A stretch of DNA of 64,000 nucleotides from Darksidea phi (Eukaryota > Ascomycota > Dothideomycetes > Pleosporales > Lentitheciaceae). Below are positions 1 to 11,977 of the stretch, piece by piece. The position numbers were made by a program, and so were the translations under genes. Location: NCBI GenBank assembly GCA_030770425.1, contig JASJFT010000028.1, positions 186,001-250,000 of the forward strand. Reading direction: 5' to 3'. The notes under the pieces are model-generated. The model saw only the letters and a list, made by a program, of their open reading frames with translations, did not search any database and was not told the origin of the DNA. The stretch's first letter is position 1; the number at the start of each line of letters is the position of its first letter.

Positions 1-1
1 C

Positions 2-1727
2 TTTAAAGGCCGCAGTGGGCCTCGTGCGGAAAGTCTTCTCTTCAACACCGATGATGGGTCCGCTCTCATTGGGGGAAGATCACTCAGCCCGCTCGACTTT
101 GTTGACGCGAGCTTGGATCGAAGACAGTCGAGCTGCCCGTATCCCGTTATGTGCTCCTCAATGACATGCTGCCCATCAAGCGCGAAATGTGTATGCCGCT
201 CTCTCATCTTTTCACCGTCCGGGCCAGATCATTCGGGGCCTTGGCTCTAATTGTGAGTTCACTGACACTTCTACTGTGGTACCGGGATAAAATGCTGCCC
301 GACGGACTCGGAATTGTATCACGACACCACGAGATGGATGTTGTCCTGATTCAGCGCAAACGTGTGGCAGAACAGCTTGCGCAGAAGCTGGATCTATATG
401 CTGCGGTGATATTGTTTGTCCGTCCGACTACACATGCAATACCAACGGCGGCAACAGCTGCTGCGCTTCGGATGAGATCAAGTGCTCTGGCACCTGTCTG
501 TAAGCCTTCCACCACGCCCGTACGATTTGAGTACTCATGTTGCAAAGGCTGTCCTGCCGGAACTACGTGTGGATCGTCTGGGCTATGCCAGCGTCAGAGC
601 TCAAGCACAAGCACGTCTACCTCAACATCTACCCGCGCAACCACGAGGACATCAGCTGAGGCTTCGTCCACCGCCAGTGCAGACGCATGTCTCATCCAAA
701 AACGGCAAAGTAGGTTGCCAAACTGCAATTATGAGTGGTGGAGGAGGAAATAGCTTCCGGTCGTAGAGATGCCAAATATTTCCGGTCGAACCGATCAGCT
801 TTATATAAGCATGTGCTCGGGTATGTTATTCCTCGGCTTGGGTTTGATCGCAGGCTAACAAGACTAAGGTATCAAAAACACTGGTAGCGTCCGCGGCACA
901 GGTAACAACAAAGATTGGGATGTTCTGACGTATGCTGGAGACGGCAAGATCACGAAAGCAAAGCGTAGACGGGATGCGAAGTGCGCTGGCTTCCGTGCAG
1001 AGCAAAAGCGCATCTTCAATGATTCTTCTCGTCTCGAATGCGACGAATACCCACCAGGTACAACTGAACGTTTGTTGGAACAACTAGTAGCTGAAATCTT
1101 CCAGCGATGTCGTCTGACGGCGGACCAGGCGCCTTTCGCACTTGTATCCCCGCGGCGCAGAATAGTGGCGAACAGGGCAAACGATCCAATAAGTTCGTGA
1201 ATAAGTGCAAACCAACGAAAGGGAGCAACTTCGTCGTCCGCATGCAGGACGGATGCAGCGGACTCCGCAAACGAGATTTCGCCTCCGTTCTACCCCATCA
1301 GGTTCGACAAGAGAACACGGCCTCAACCACTCCCTTTTCCGCCTCGGGAAATGAGCTCCGCGATCTCGGGAACGCTAGCAGCTTTATCTACCTTCCGTTT
1401 GACGATCTCCGCAATGGCAAATACCATGTTGACGCGTTATTTGAAGGTGGGGTTACCGGCATCTCCGTCATTGATAGTGACGGAGACTCGTATTACACGT
1501 CTGGAGATGCCCCAGCGTCTGTTAATGGCGGAGAAAAGTCGATCGACTTCGATGTCAGCGATATTGACAGCGGCGACCCGATGCCCGCAGCACTTATCAT
1601 CGACACTGGCACATTGCAGAGTGTCGCTTATACGGCTACTGCTACGCCTACAAGTAGTGCATCCGCGACGGCTACGGGCCAGCTACGATTGAGTGCGGCG
1701 AATACAGCGAGAGGGGATTCATCGTGA
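2..1727 (+). CDS. Partial secreted Cys-rich protein with C-terminal NucA/NucB-type DNase domain (5' end outside window)
   Basis: The gene enters from the left edge. Up to about 600 the spliced reading is rich in cysteines with CCP/CC pairs (for example CCPSSAKC near 170-190, CCPDSAQTCGRTAC near 337-378, CPAGTTCGSSGLC near 550-590), followed by a Ser/Thr linker. Several introns are needed there and I could not fix their borders. From about 880 the frame is clear. The exon carrying the CDEYP motif ends at 1057, a 47-bp intron (1058-1104, GT..CAG) restores phase, and the last exon runs 1105-1727. CDEYP followed by a Gly-rich turn and a conserved Cys/Asn-rich stretch is the signature of the secreted NucB-like nuclease family (PF14040). 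The tail is Thr/Ser-rich. The nuclease assignment is fairly sure; the upstream architecture and total length are unknown. The protein is presumably extracellular. Confidence 0.6.
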
Positions 1728-3733
1728 AATGTCTTCCTTGCGGTTGCCGGAGGGTCGATATGGAGAATGTGGTACTGAAAGTGCATATCAGCGGATGGAA
1801 GTAGACGTTTTGGATGTTAGCCTAATGAAGAGTTCTACCTCTCGAACAAATTATTATTATGAAACCCAGTACCAAAAACTCGACACTTCGACACCGCTGC
1901 AGAGCATAGGTAATGTTTTTCTACAACCCTCCACTATACCGCAGCTCAGCTTTGGTGCTTACCTGGGGCCCACACAAGATAGATGCCTCCTCCGTATAAA
2001 GGCGAGCGTACTAGTGCTCAAATCCTATTTTGATGCCCTGATTCTTTGCCATCCTTACTAGAGAATACCTCTCAAGAATCATACTCACTGTATTGCGGAG
2101 GGTCGTGTCTATGAGCTTCATTTCGCGGAGAGTCGCGCACACCACAGTACTGAAACGGGCATCCCCAAGAACCACGCTGCAATATACTGCTAGCGCTTAG
2201 TCGAAAGCCCGGTTACAGGAACTATTCGAGGGTCGTGACTTTAAGGGTCCTTTCCAACAACCGTAAACGTCACCGCTGATGCTCTTACAGCTTACAACAA
2301 GCACAGCGACCGCTCCACGCCGAGTGGCGAGCAGGACAACTTGATATCTTTTGCGCCCGTCGGCAACTCCAAAAAAGCAAGTTCCCATGCAGTTTCAGCC
2401 GATATAAGGGGCACCTAGCGCCTTTTTATAGTTCCGGTCAGATTCTTACTTGAGAATAGACCCTAGAAGAGGGGGTAAGTGCAAACTCAAAAGTCCATTT
2501 AAGGCTTCCAAAGAGGCACAGGCAGTTTTGTGCAGTTGAGAACTTGCGCGGAGAAGAGGCAGATGGGTTGGCGGTTCAACATTTGAGAATGACGGTGTGA
2601 GGGAGGCGATCGCGGGCGAGAGGGTTTGATTTAGCAGCCTGTCTGCCATTTTCCGTATCAAGTAGATCCGGCGATCAAGTAAGTCAAGTCGGGAGATGAC
2701 TTTCGGGCGTGGAGACTGAACAAGGGCGAAAGGAATGGTGATTTGGACCCTGAGAAAGATCAAAAGGAGTCTTGAAGCATCGCGTAACTCAGGGGCAAAG
2801 TGCTCACTACTGTACGAGACAACACAAACTGTACTTTTCAGTTGCAAGGTTTCGGCTTCAAGTTGAAGCTATATGTTGGATACATGCAGCCTCCCTTCGC
2901 ACAAAAGCAATCGCGAGCAACCGCCGATCCATAAGCCCTACCCACCCCACAATCCCAGGCCTGCACTATCGTGAAACAGATCTTTCCTCTTCTGCGAGAA
3001 CTACCGTGCTTATATGCGCCCAGCCCCCCATCGCAACCTCTAGACCCTCTTGAAACCTACGAATTCTGCATTCTGCACTCCTGACCCCTATCTGGGGGCA
3101 CCTCTGATTCCATTGAGCATGCAGCCATCATCATGAAGGCGCGCGCGTTCTATCGATAGCTGAAACTCTAGGTTGGTGTTTCAGATAAGCCGCTCGCCCT
3201 TTTTGGCGGAAAGCTGAGCAGGGGGCCTGCTTTTGGCGATTGGGTGGGTTGCATGATTTCTGGTCGGGGTTACGATGAGCGAAGGATGGATGGCACGGAG
3301 GGAACCGCTGAGGAAGTTGAATGAAAGTTGTGAACGTGCACACGTCATCGTCCAACGCGCTTCTGCTGTTGCTGTGGTTTCGTCTCCCCACTTCGCAGGG
3401 TTGTACCTAGGCGAGCAACAATAGGCAAAGCTTGGGGTCGAAAATTACCAGCGATGCAATTTTGGTCTAGCCAGTGGCTGCGATAGTCCAAACACGTGAC
3501 TCTGGCTTAATCTGAACAAGCGCCCAAAGCTGATTGGCGAGATTAGATCGGAGAATTGAAGATCGTGAATCTTGCCACTCTCGAACAGCAAAATCACTTC
3601 AGCGAGACTGCGCTCCTCGCCCTCCAGAACACTACTGACGTTAGCATTCTAGGGATTAAAATTCATAGCTCCGTGCTGCAAGTTTCCTCTAGAGATTCCA
3701 TAGTGAGAAGCGCCGCGTTCACGGCAACTGAAC
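1728..3733. other. Intergenic, no convincing gene
   Basis: About 2 kb between the nuclease gene and the coiled-coil gene. The only stretch worth naming is a 67-codon minus-strand reading frame at 2649-2446. It starts MADRLLNQTL and its end overlaps a GTAAGA donor-like site, so it could be the first exon of a small gene. No second exon could be placed. Everything else looks non-coding. Confidence 0.4.
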
Positions 3734-5175
3734 ATGTCTAATTGCTTGTCGCAGGACTCAATCCGCCGACCGACTGTTTACAATTCCTTCGCCAACTCTG
3801 CCTCCTACATAAGGCCGACGCTCATACCATTGTCGAGGTCAGAGTCGTTTCCATTCATGGATTGCTGGAGTCCAAAGCATCGCAGGAGTTCAAGCTCACT
3901 AGCCGAGATGCCCAGTACCCCGGTTTTGCACCGGATACGGGCGCTGTCCCTGGCAAAGCCCCGGGGAAAACTTAGCGCGCCGCCTGCATCCAAGACAGGT
4001 AAGCCCCGTCTGACACCCCCATGTCCCCTACCCAAAACAAAACCCTGGGCCCATCATCCATCCTTCTTTTATCCACGCTCGCATAGACGCTACTCACCGT
4101 ACTTTCCGCGTCTACTCTTACTTCCACTTCGCCATATCAAATCAATTCTTATGCTAATACGGGACGAACCGCTACAGCACCACTACTGCCAGAGCTTAAT
4201 CTCGGATTGTCGGACAAGAATGTAAAGAGCACTGCCTTGAGCGATAACGAACCGAACACGGCGAACAGCACTCTCACGGATTCGACTGGCGGGGTTGTCA
4301 TGCCCATGCTTACCTCTGCTCGCAACACATCCGGTCCGCTGGCCATTGATAATCTAGCCATGGCCCCAGACCCAGTTCCTACACCTGCATCCTGGAGCCG
4401 CTCGAACTCGCACGCCACAGCGCAGTCGAAGACGTCGCAATACATCGACAAGATAACATCGGAAAACGAGAAACTTAAGAGGGAACTTAAAGCCGAAAAA
4501 CTTGCCCGCGAGGACGAAGCGAAGCGCGTGTCAGCCGCACGATCAAAAGCCGAAGACTCGCGAGCCGAGCATCAACATCTACAGTTGCTTGTCGACACAA
4601 ATGCGAGGGCACTAGAAAGAAAAGATAGAAAGGTGGAAGAGCTGAAAGCGCAACTGGAACAAGAAACTAAGAGAAGAAGGGTTGCTGAGCAGAGGGCGGA
4701 AGAGGCGCTGAAGATGCTGGGAGACACACGGTCGGAGACACAGCGTCAACTCGCCGCCGCATACGAACAGAAGCACCTCGCCGAAACGAACGCAGACACC
4801 GCGAGGGAAGGATACAAGCGCATCACCGATAGCTACGAGAAGCGGTTGAAGCACATCAACGAGGAGCTGAACGATCTGCGGAGGCAACGGTACGAGGACG
4901 CGGACAAGATCAAACGACAAGCCATCATAAGCGACCAACTACAACACGAACTGTCACGAACAAAGCGATCCGAAGGTAAGATGGTCGACATGATGGGCCG
5001 ATACAAGCGGGAGCAGCGCAAAGAGGTGGACGATTTAGTGAAAGAAGCAGAGCGCTTGCGAATGACCCTGCCAGAGAAAGAAAACCAAGCGACTGTACTT
5101 GTGGCGGAATTGGAACAGACAAGAGACAAGATGCGTTGGGTGATGGCTCAGAAGAAACGTCAAGGCGACAGCTAG
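3734..5175 (+). CDS. Coiled-coil protein, possibly She3-like (SWI5-dependent HO expression protein 3 family)
   Basis: Two exons, 3734-3998 and 4178-5175, are joined by a 179-bp intron with GTAAGC donor, ATGCTAATAC branch site and CTACAG acceptor. Phase closes exactly, giving 420 aa. An ATG at 3857 is an alternative start. The first about 170 residues are Ser/Pro-rich and low in complexity. From about residue 175 to the end the protein is almost continuous charged heptad coiled coil rich in Glu, Lys, Arg, Ala and Leu, beginning at YIDKITSENEKLKRELK. There is no signal peptide or membrane segment. The N-terminal leader plus long coiled coil resembles Pezizomycotina proteins annotated as She3-like, named after the yeast myosin/mRNA adaptor, but coiled coils mislead homology and the function is unproven. 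Confidence 0.7.
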
Positions 5176-6830
5176 GCTTGCCCACCTTGCATCATAACGA
5201 CCGTAACGATCAATTTTTGGGATACAATAGGCATCTGCACGATATCTGCACCAGGCGTTGGTTAAGAGTGAGCATTTTGAAGGTCAGGCGCTATCCGTGG
5301 CATTGGGTGTTGGGACGGTATGTTTCTCGATTATCGTTACCAGTATGCGGTGCGCCTTCTGTGCATCTTGGTATATCCCGGTCCTCCTTCGTTGTCAGAA
5401 GGTGGCTGTCGCGGCCTCTGCTGTGTGGATTCCTGTTGGATAGTCCTCGGGGTGGGATCGGGCCCGCTTTTTACTTTCAAGACCACGCCGGTTATAGCGA
5501 CACCTTTCTTCGTCGTAAACATCAGGCGTGCATGACGCGGCAGACGGTCTCGGGGAGCAATGTTGTAGCATTAGATGAGTTCACAGTTGAAACTCGTACA
5601 ACATGATTACGGACCTTACATACCGTGCACCGCCCCCCCGACTCCCCAAACTCACTGCCCATTTCCTACCCACCCACACTCGTATTTCGCAAACAGCCTT
5701 GATATTGGTGTTGCAATGGTTTCGTAGAGGCCGAGGCATCGATGACTCTTTCGGACCCCTACGAAAAGGGAAAGTGGTGCCGACCCGCGTCCACCCTGTC
5801 ATCCCCACGCGAATGCCACAGCCGCGTCACACTACAGTTGCCTTGCGACCTTTAGCTTACCAAGACTTCAGAGTCATAGGTTCGATGAAGGTTCGTCAAT
5901 TTGTCGACCGGAGGAACCAATAATGAGGGCTACGCGTGCGTTTTTTTGAAGTTTGTAATGTAGGTTTGGCCGGGGGATGTTTGGCCGCAAAGGAGGAGGG
6001 CAGAGGGCCAAGCGGATATGTTTGCAATAGCAGATGTCGTGCCAGGTGCATGCGATGACTTATTTCAATGGAGCGTTCTGGTAAACCTTTCGTTCGATGT
6101 CAGCAAGGCTTCGTATCCTTCGCGCTCATCGGTCTTGGAAAAATGCAAGGGAGTCGTTCACCAACGCACCATGGCACATGCGGGCAGGAGCCATACCGCC
6201 TTCTAGACTATCCGATGGACTGTCTGTGCGCGGATAAATTGCTTGAAAAAGATCGATGTCCTTCCTATCGCAAGATCATTGGCTATTCAGGTAGTCCAAT
6301 GCGCATTGGCCTCACCGTTGATGGATGCTCGAGGCGGTCGCAGCGAAGCACACAGCCTTGCAGTACCCATGATACCATCTCGACTTACCCCGTGTCCGAT
6401 ACGATTCGGCGAACAGGGTGGGGTGCTTGCGTACGCTTATAAGATGACTGGCCTTAGGCAGTCGAGGCCGCATCACCATCTTGACAGTCCAGCAATCACC
6501 AACACTGCAACTCGTCATTTCTACACTTTTCACGCAATCCGTCTACGTACACCTTACTTTGTAATATCGTCACTTTAGCTTCCGTAACCAGGCTACGGCG
6601 GGCACCGCGTACACCTCCTCACCGTATCGATCAACGGAGGATACAAATACCGCTTCGGAATTGGCCAAGGCATCTATTCGCACAATATCAGGTCAACTTG
6701 TCACTCACAAAAACCAAGCCGAACCTTCTCTCCAAGCACCTATCCTTTCTATCCTCTCCGCCCTCGGAGCCCACCAAGTCTCTCAACTTGACAACTATTC
6801 GACCTGATTAGACATCTAAGATACAAAAAA
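5176..6830. other. Intergenic, nothing recognised
   Basis: About 1.65 kb between two plus-strand genes. Short open frames on both strands have no domain, no sensible splice pattern and no composition bias. The last about 300 bases, rich in C and T before the ATG at 6831, probably hold the promoter and leader of the next gene. Confidence 0.5.
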
Positions 6831-7326
6831 ATGCCTGGAGAGTTCGTCGCTTCACCCCACCATCCTGTATCCAGTCAGCCAATCAGTGGTCCTAGGAGTT
6901 CGGCTTCAGACACTTCAAAGGGGAAGAGTAAAGCGCAGGGCTCCGAGTCCTGCGCCGAAGCTTCGCCAAATCTATCACATGAGTCTCTAGGCTCAGTTTC
7001 ACAACAGAAAGACCAGTAAGGCTTCCCCAATACTTCCCCCTTTCAATCCATCCTCACCTTCATCTTCCAAATCGTGAGCTAACAACCAAAGCAGATCTTC
7101 ACCAAAACCAAAGTCCGGCATGCGCGCCGCTCTGTCCAAAGCTGCCCACAAGTTATCTCTCTCCTCGCATTCCAGTAAGGATAGCAATATCCTTGCTGGC
7201 TCAGAAGAGGAGTTCGCGAAGATGAAGAAGCAGGAACTGGCGGATCAGAAGCGGAAGGATGAGTATGCCAAGTACAATTTGGGCAGTAAAGGGTTTGGGA
7301 AGGGCAGTATGCAGATGGGCGGTTAA
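6831..7326 (+). CDS. Small conserved-looking hypothetical protein (138 aa)
   Basis: Exons 6831-7015 and 7095-7326 flank a 79-bp intron (GTAAGG..GCAG, with CTAAC upstream of the acceptor). Phase closes to 138 aa. The N-terminal half is Ser/Pro-rich and probably disordered. The C-terminal half is helical and charged (EEEFAKMKKQELADQKRKDE) and ends in a Gly-rich tail, KGFGKGSMQMGG. There is no signal peptide, membrane segment or known domain. The ATG has a good fungal context (an A-rich run just before it), and a C/T-rich leader precedes it. I do not recognise the family. The structured C-terminus suggests a soluble protein of unknown role. Confidence 0.65.
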
Positions 7327-8054
7327 GCCCTTTTCGTAGCGTCCAGTTCTATTTTGATCTGTACCCGTTACTACGACTAGTTTGTATTATCTTGACAACT
7401 AATAGTTACGACTCCAAGCTTTATTTATGCTCCTTATTACTAAATATATTATTTAGTAACGTTCCTATTCATAATCTACACAAGATTGTTGGACTTCACT
7501 ACAAGCTTAGTTTTCTACTAGCTAACGTCGGAGACTAACCCGCGAGGCATCGAAGCTTAGGTACCCAACACCGCTCTTCTTCCCAATACTCTACTATTTT
7601 AATAGAGAATTCCGGCGGTGTCCAAGAAGCCGGACCAAACTGCACTTGAAACAACACTACCGGGGCGCGGGTGCATGTGCGGTATGTGGGGGTTACCGTA
7701 GCGCCATATGGCGAAGCAGGAAAGGTGCGCTTGATGGTAGAATAAGTGAACACCGCCAGTTTGTATGGAGCTCGGCTCTGTTTGTTAGCAAGACAGGGGT
7801 AAGAGAGCGGTGACCAGCATTTGAGGTCCGAAGGATGCAAATGAACAAGACGGTGGAAAAGAGGGGTAGCTGCAATCGGCAGTTCTAGAATGCAAGACGC
7901 AAATCCGGGACGAATCAGAAGAGCGTGTATCCCGACATAAGACATGCATAATTAGACAACAAACGCAAGGTTAGGGGATCGCGAGACATCCAAGTTTAGA
8001 GACAAAGGGAAATGGATATCATTTCTGAATATGTACAGAGGCCGCGCACTTTCA
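7327..8054. other. Convergent 3' region, nothing recognised
   Basis: These 728 bases separate the 3' ends of two convergent genes. AT-rich sequence around 7380-7470 probably contains the polyadenylation signals of the upstream gene. A 136-codon minus-strand frame at 7945-7535 has no recognisable feature and is taken as chance. Confidence 0.5.
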
Positions 8055-8875
8055 TCAGTTGGGCCATTTCTTGTTTGAGGGACTGGGAGCAGGGAACCGC
8101 TCAAAGGGTTGTTCGCCCTTGACGGTATTGTTCCTTATCGACTCTAGCTTGCGCTCGTTGTCTTCGGCTGCTTCCTTCCTGTACTTTGCGATGACCGTTT
8201 CCATGTTGTTTTGGCTGCCGGCTGGCACATTGTATGGCGAGCCCTGGTTCATGATCCTAGCTGCAGTTAGCGATGCGTCCGTTATCGCCTTCTCCAAACT
8301 CTAAGGTGCATTCATCCAAGCGGGAAAGCCCCGCATCCCACATCCGAGATCGCGATTCCTTCTTTTGCTCTTTCGGATGATGGCAGTAAAGGAGCACGTA
8401 CTCGGGGAACCTCATGTCGACGTATTCCTGCGGCTTTGTGTTCACAAACAGCACCCTATCCGAGCCCGCCTTCTCGATCATTTGCACGTGCAGGTCGTTG
8501 CTCGCGGCCCACCTCTCCTGCGCTTCTGTATACTTGTCGATCATGCGGGTGAAGAAAGGAGGCGCGTTAGGGTCGTCGGAGCGTGACACCCAATAGATAG
8601 CCCAGCCTACGGGGATGGAGCCCATGGTAATCCAGAAGCCATTCTATGTACCCAATTCGGTTAGCATATCCTCTAATTCAAGATATTTATTGATGAGAGA
8701 GCTGTCGGAGCTCCTGAGAAGGTGCAATGGGGGCAGGGAGGGGTCGACGTACTCCCATTGATTCGTTGACCGGCTCGCTATGGCCATGACCGTGTGCGTA
8801 CCGGCGCGGCTGACGCGAGAGTGTGGTTCGACCCTTGCGGGCAGCAGTCACTGCTGTCCTGCGGAGTGACTGCAT
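8055..8875 (-). CDS. Mitochondrial complex I accessory subunit, NADH:ubiquinone oxidoreductase 17.8 kDa-type
   Basis: Three exons on the minus strand (8875-8753, 8643-8402, 8298-8055) with GTACGT donors at both introns. The 109-bp and 103-bp introns close phase to 202 aa. The N-terminus is an Arg-rich presequence (MQSLRRTAVTAARKGRTTLS) followed by a His/Gly-rich segment and VNESMG, as in the Neurospora 17.8 kDa complex I subunit. A single membrane helix follows (GFWITMGSIPVGWAIYW). The C-terminal part has the SPYNVPAGS motif and a charged helix. The expected role is a single-pass accessory subunit of the membrane arm in the mitochondrial inner membrane. The second intron uses a GAG acceptor chosen because it alone restores the conserved C-terminal frame. 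The subunit name is inferred from motif memory. Confidence 0.72.
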
Positions 8876-9864
8876 GGCGTGTGGTGTTGGTGGTACTAGA
8901 GTCTTGAGAGAGTGCTTGCGATGATGAGCTTGGAGGTTGCCGATTCCCGCTTGCCCCGAATCTGAAATGGCGTCTTGGCGTCTGCTCCTCCCAGCAACTT
9001 TCCTTTCCGAATGTTGACAACAGCATCATCTCCTGCACTACACCACTCCCCGATAGTGCGCCGGCACGATAGTACTCATCTTAACTTCTTGCAGCTACCA
9101 CGCTCCAATTTATTACTGTGGAGCTGTAATATCTGCGGTTCGACATTCGCGCAGCGCTATTCGATTCTCGATAAGGTTGACAATGCTACGAACTATCTTC
9201 GTGTCGGACGAATGTGTCATTCCAGTTGCCAAATTGGTTTCCACGAATCAATACGGTTTGATAAATTTCGCTGACTTAACGTCACTCCGGTTCTTTTCAT
9301 CTTCTTTGCTGCTTGCAGGAGCCATCTTCACACCCCTGGTCATCAACTGCAAGCAACCCCAACGGCTACACGTTCGCAAGAGCTTACAATATACTGTTTT
9401 ACAGAGTAAAGTCGGCCTATCTGTGTTCGTGTTTACCTTCTGGGTCGTAGGAGTTGTTCTGTCTCATTTCCCGCTTCTCCCTTAAATAAACATAGCTTTA
9501 GCAGATATTCGGCACAGTGACTCTGCAAGTAGGGACTCCGCGGGAATGCCATTCAGACTCATTACATTTATTGGTTCGGAGTTCACTTGTCTGATTGGTC
9601 TGCATTTCGACAATACCACTATTCCTTTCTGATAGTATTCGATATGTATCTTATAATTTCTACCTTCATTATCCAGTCTCTCAAATGAGGAGAATATTCT
9701 CCATGCAGAATTATGTGTAAAAATGTCCAAAATATGGCCCGGTATGCAATATATGTCGCCTGAATTTTTCGTAAGGGGAAACTGAATCCTGGAAATGTTC
9801 CATAAAAGAAAGGAAAGAATGTGTATGAGAGAGATGAAGAGAGCACCCGATGGGCAGGGGCAAG
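8876..9864. other. Intergenic, AT-rich, no gene seen
   Basis: About 1 kb upstream of the complex I gene and downstream of the 2EXR relic. It contains the complex I promoter near 8900-9050. The remainder is AT-rich with only short hydrophobic chance frames on both strands. Confidence 0.45.
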
Positions 9865-10867
9865 TCACTCTTCTGGGTCGACCTTGACTTTAACCTCGTT
9901 ATCAATCTTTTCCTCAACTCCCACTTCCACCTCCACCTCCCGCTGGGCCTCTTCGCTGGCCTCCTCTTCAATTTCCAAATTCTTCACCGCACATTCCCAA
10001 AAGGTGATCCGCACAACCTCTCCTTCCCGCTCTTTGACCTTATTTCGAATCCACTTCTTCCACTGCTCGAGCGTCCACTCTACAGTAGTTCCTTCTTCGT
10101 ACCTGCTAAACCTCACAACGAGCGACAAACTCTCCGCTGTACCATGAATCCGCCTTGAGCCGGAAACCGTCTCGTGAGCTTGAGCTTGGGATAGCAATTG
10201 AGATGCGACTCGAAAATCGTCTCATGCATCCCCACATCAGCGATCGCATGGCGCTGAGCCGGTGCAAGGCTTTTGGTCCATTTGAAGTCTGCGATGTTCT
10301 TGAAGAAGAAAGTATTGCCCGCGTAGCCCCAGGGTCGCGGTCTCGGCGCAGATATGGTGACAGACTTCGGGGAGATGAAAGCTGATGCGGGATGCGTCTT
10401 CTTGCAGTTGTCAAGTTCTTCAATGGCTCAATGGCATGACCCTTGTAGACGTAGAATCTCTTCCCCGTTTTCGTACGTATCATCATCTCGCCTTTGTCTT
10501 CTCAAAGTCTAACGACGTATGTAGTCATGTCCAATTTCCAGATCATGTTTCTCAACTCGCCCGGGAGGCATAGGAGGAGCGAGCTGGTCGCGTTTAGTTT
10601 GACGCTGAAATTGGGATTAACTTTCATGTACCAAAGAAAGGCGATAGGCAACATATACTTCGACTAAATGCTTTGGCGTCGTTTCATGCTGAGAAGCCCA
10701 TTCTCCAAACGCACAATCTCATACGTCCGCCTCTCCCCGCGGGCCGATCGCCTCGTAGGCTCTATCGCAACAGAGTCCTTCTTGATGTTGGGACGAGTCA
10801 TGCTCTTAGCTTTTGAGGCCATTTGCATCTTCGGAGTTGTCGAGGTTCGTTTCATGTGTGGAATCAT
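9865..10867 (-). pseudogene. Degenerate 2EXR/F-box-like gene with stops and frameshifts
   Basis: Read on the minus strand, a protein-like path runs from 10867 to 9865, but no single frame carries it. The N-terminal part is basic. After an in-frame TAG at 10666-10664 the same frame continues into SSLLLCLPGELRNMIWKL, which fits the LP-x-E-L-R-x-x-I-W motif of 2EXR proteins. A second in-frame stop, TGA at 10504-10502, follows VVRL. The path then needs a shift near 10415 to read the TCKKTHPASAF and WTKSLAPAQRHAIADV segments, and another near 10150 to reach a C-terminal EWTLEQWKKWIRNK segment ending at 9865. Introns could explain some breaks, but I found no donor/acceptor pairs that close phase. 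It is probably a pseudogene; otherwise it is a badly resolved multi-intron gene. Confidence 0.5.
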
Positions 10868-11977
10868 TCCGAGGGCTAGAAGTTTGATATGGCTGATGCA
10901 ATGGGGCGGTAAGGAGGAAGAGGAAGGCCGGTGAGGGTGGGAAGTTTGATATGTGCCTGAGCGTGCACTTGAAATACGAGAATACGAAGACAGTACACAA
11001 AAGTGAGAGGAGAGACGAGCACCGAGTTTTTCGAAAAACGGTCTCTAAGGTGAGATTAGGACTGGTAGAAGTAAGAGAGCTCCGTTGGCGATAGAGTATC
11101 TTCCATCTTCTCCATATTCTGGTCCCGTCGAATATGCGTGTTCATCTTCGACGAAACTCATCCTAACAGTTTCCTCACCCTTCCAAGTGTTGATACTTCA
11201 AATATCTTCCGCCGAACTGCGATAGTGGATAGCTGACCTACCTACTTTTCATACGCTACTACAAACATGGGCTGACATGCATCCAACCAGTTTCACGCCT
11301 TTCAGCTCGCAACCAAACCTGCCAAAACGTAAACCACACTCCACGGACCCAGGTCTAATGTACTTTCGCCCTCGGTGCCGGTATAAAGGCCTTGCTCAAG
11401 GAAACGATAATGCAATACTAAAATGCAGAGAAAGAAGTCTGGAGGTGGAAAAGCATGCTTTGTTATATTTGCCACAAACTTTAGATACCACGTAGAATAC
11501 CACTTGTCAATCACATATATATATCTTCTGCCCGAAAAAAACTTCTCCTAGTCATTTGGAACCCGGTTGTTCATCATAGGAAATCTATCATCCCCGACCG
11601 CTGTATCGGATACTCGCCTGCGATATAATAAATCCATATCCAGGATTGGGTACGGCCAAGGTAGCACCAGCATCCGCCTACCGAAAATTGCAAATGTTCC
11701 AACCGCCCGCAGGCCCGCTTTGATATTATCTGCCGACCAAAAACAGGACGGAGAAGATATCCACTAAGTACTAACATTTGAGCAAGTCCGTTGATAACGC
11801 CATAAATAATGTCGCTGAACGGGATAGAGAAGGGAGAAGAAGCGCAGCTGTGCCCGCGCCGAAAGCATATGGATGAGGGGATATCTTGGAGTCGTGAGGG
11901 CGTAAGAAATATGATACTCAGTGTGCCATATATTGTCCAGCAAAGTGTCCGCACGAGGTGGAATCTTCGATTATTTA
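10868..11977. other. Intergenic, nothing recognised
   Basis: About 1.1 kb between the 2EXR relic and the 3' end of the RING gene. Both neighbours are on the minus strand, so this holds the RING gene terminator and any promoter of the relic. Open frames here are short and without features. Confidence 0.45.

Noticed and set aside
7535..7945. 136-codon minus-strand frame between convergent genes
   Set aside because: No motif, no leader context and lies in a 3' region.
9482..9868. Hydrophobic minus-strand frames that could suggest a membrane peptide
   Set aside because: AT-rich DNA gives Leu/Phe/Ile-rich chance peptides; no start context or partner exon.
11574..11954. 126-codon minus-strand frame beyond the RING gene
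   Set aside because: Featureless hydrophobic translation in the RING gene 3' region.
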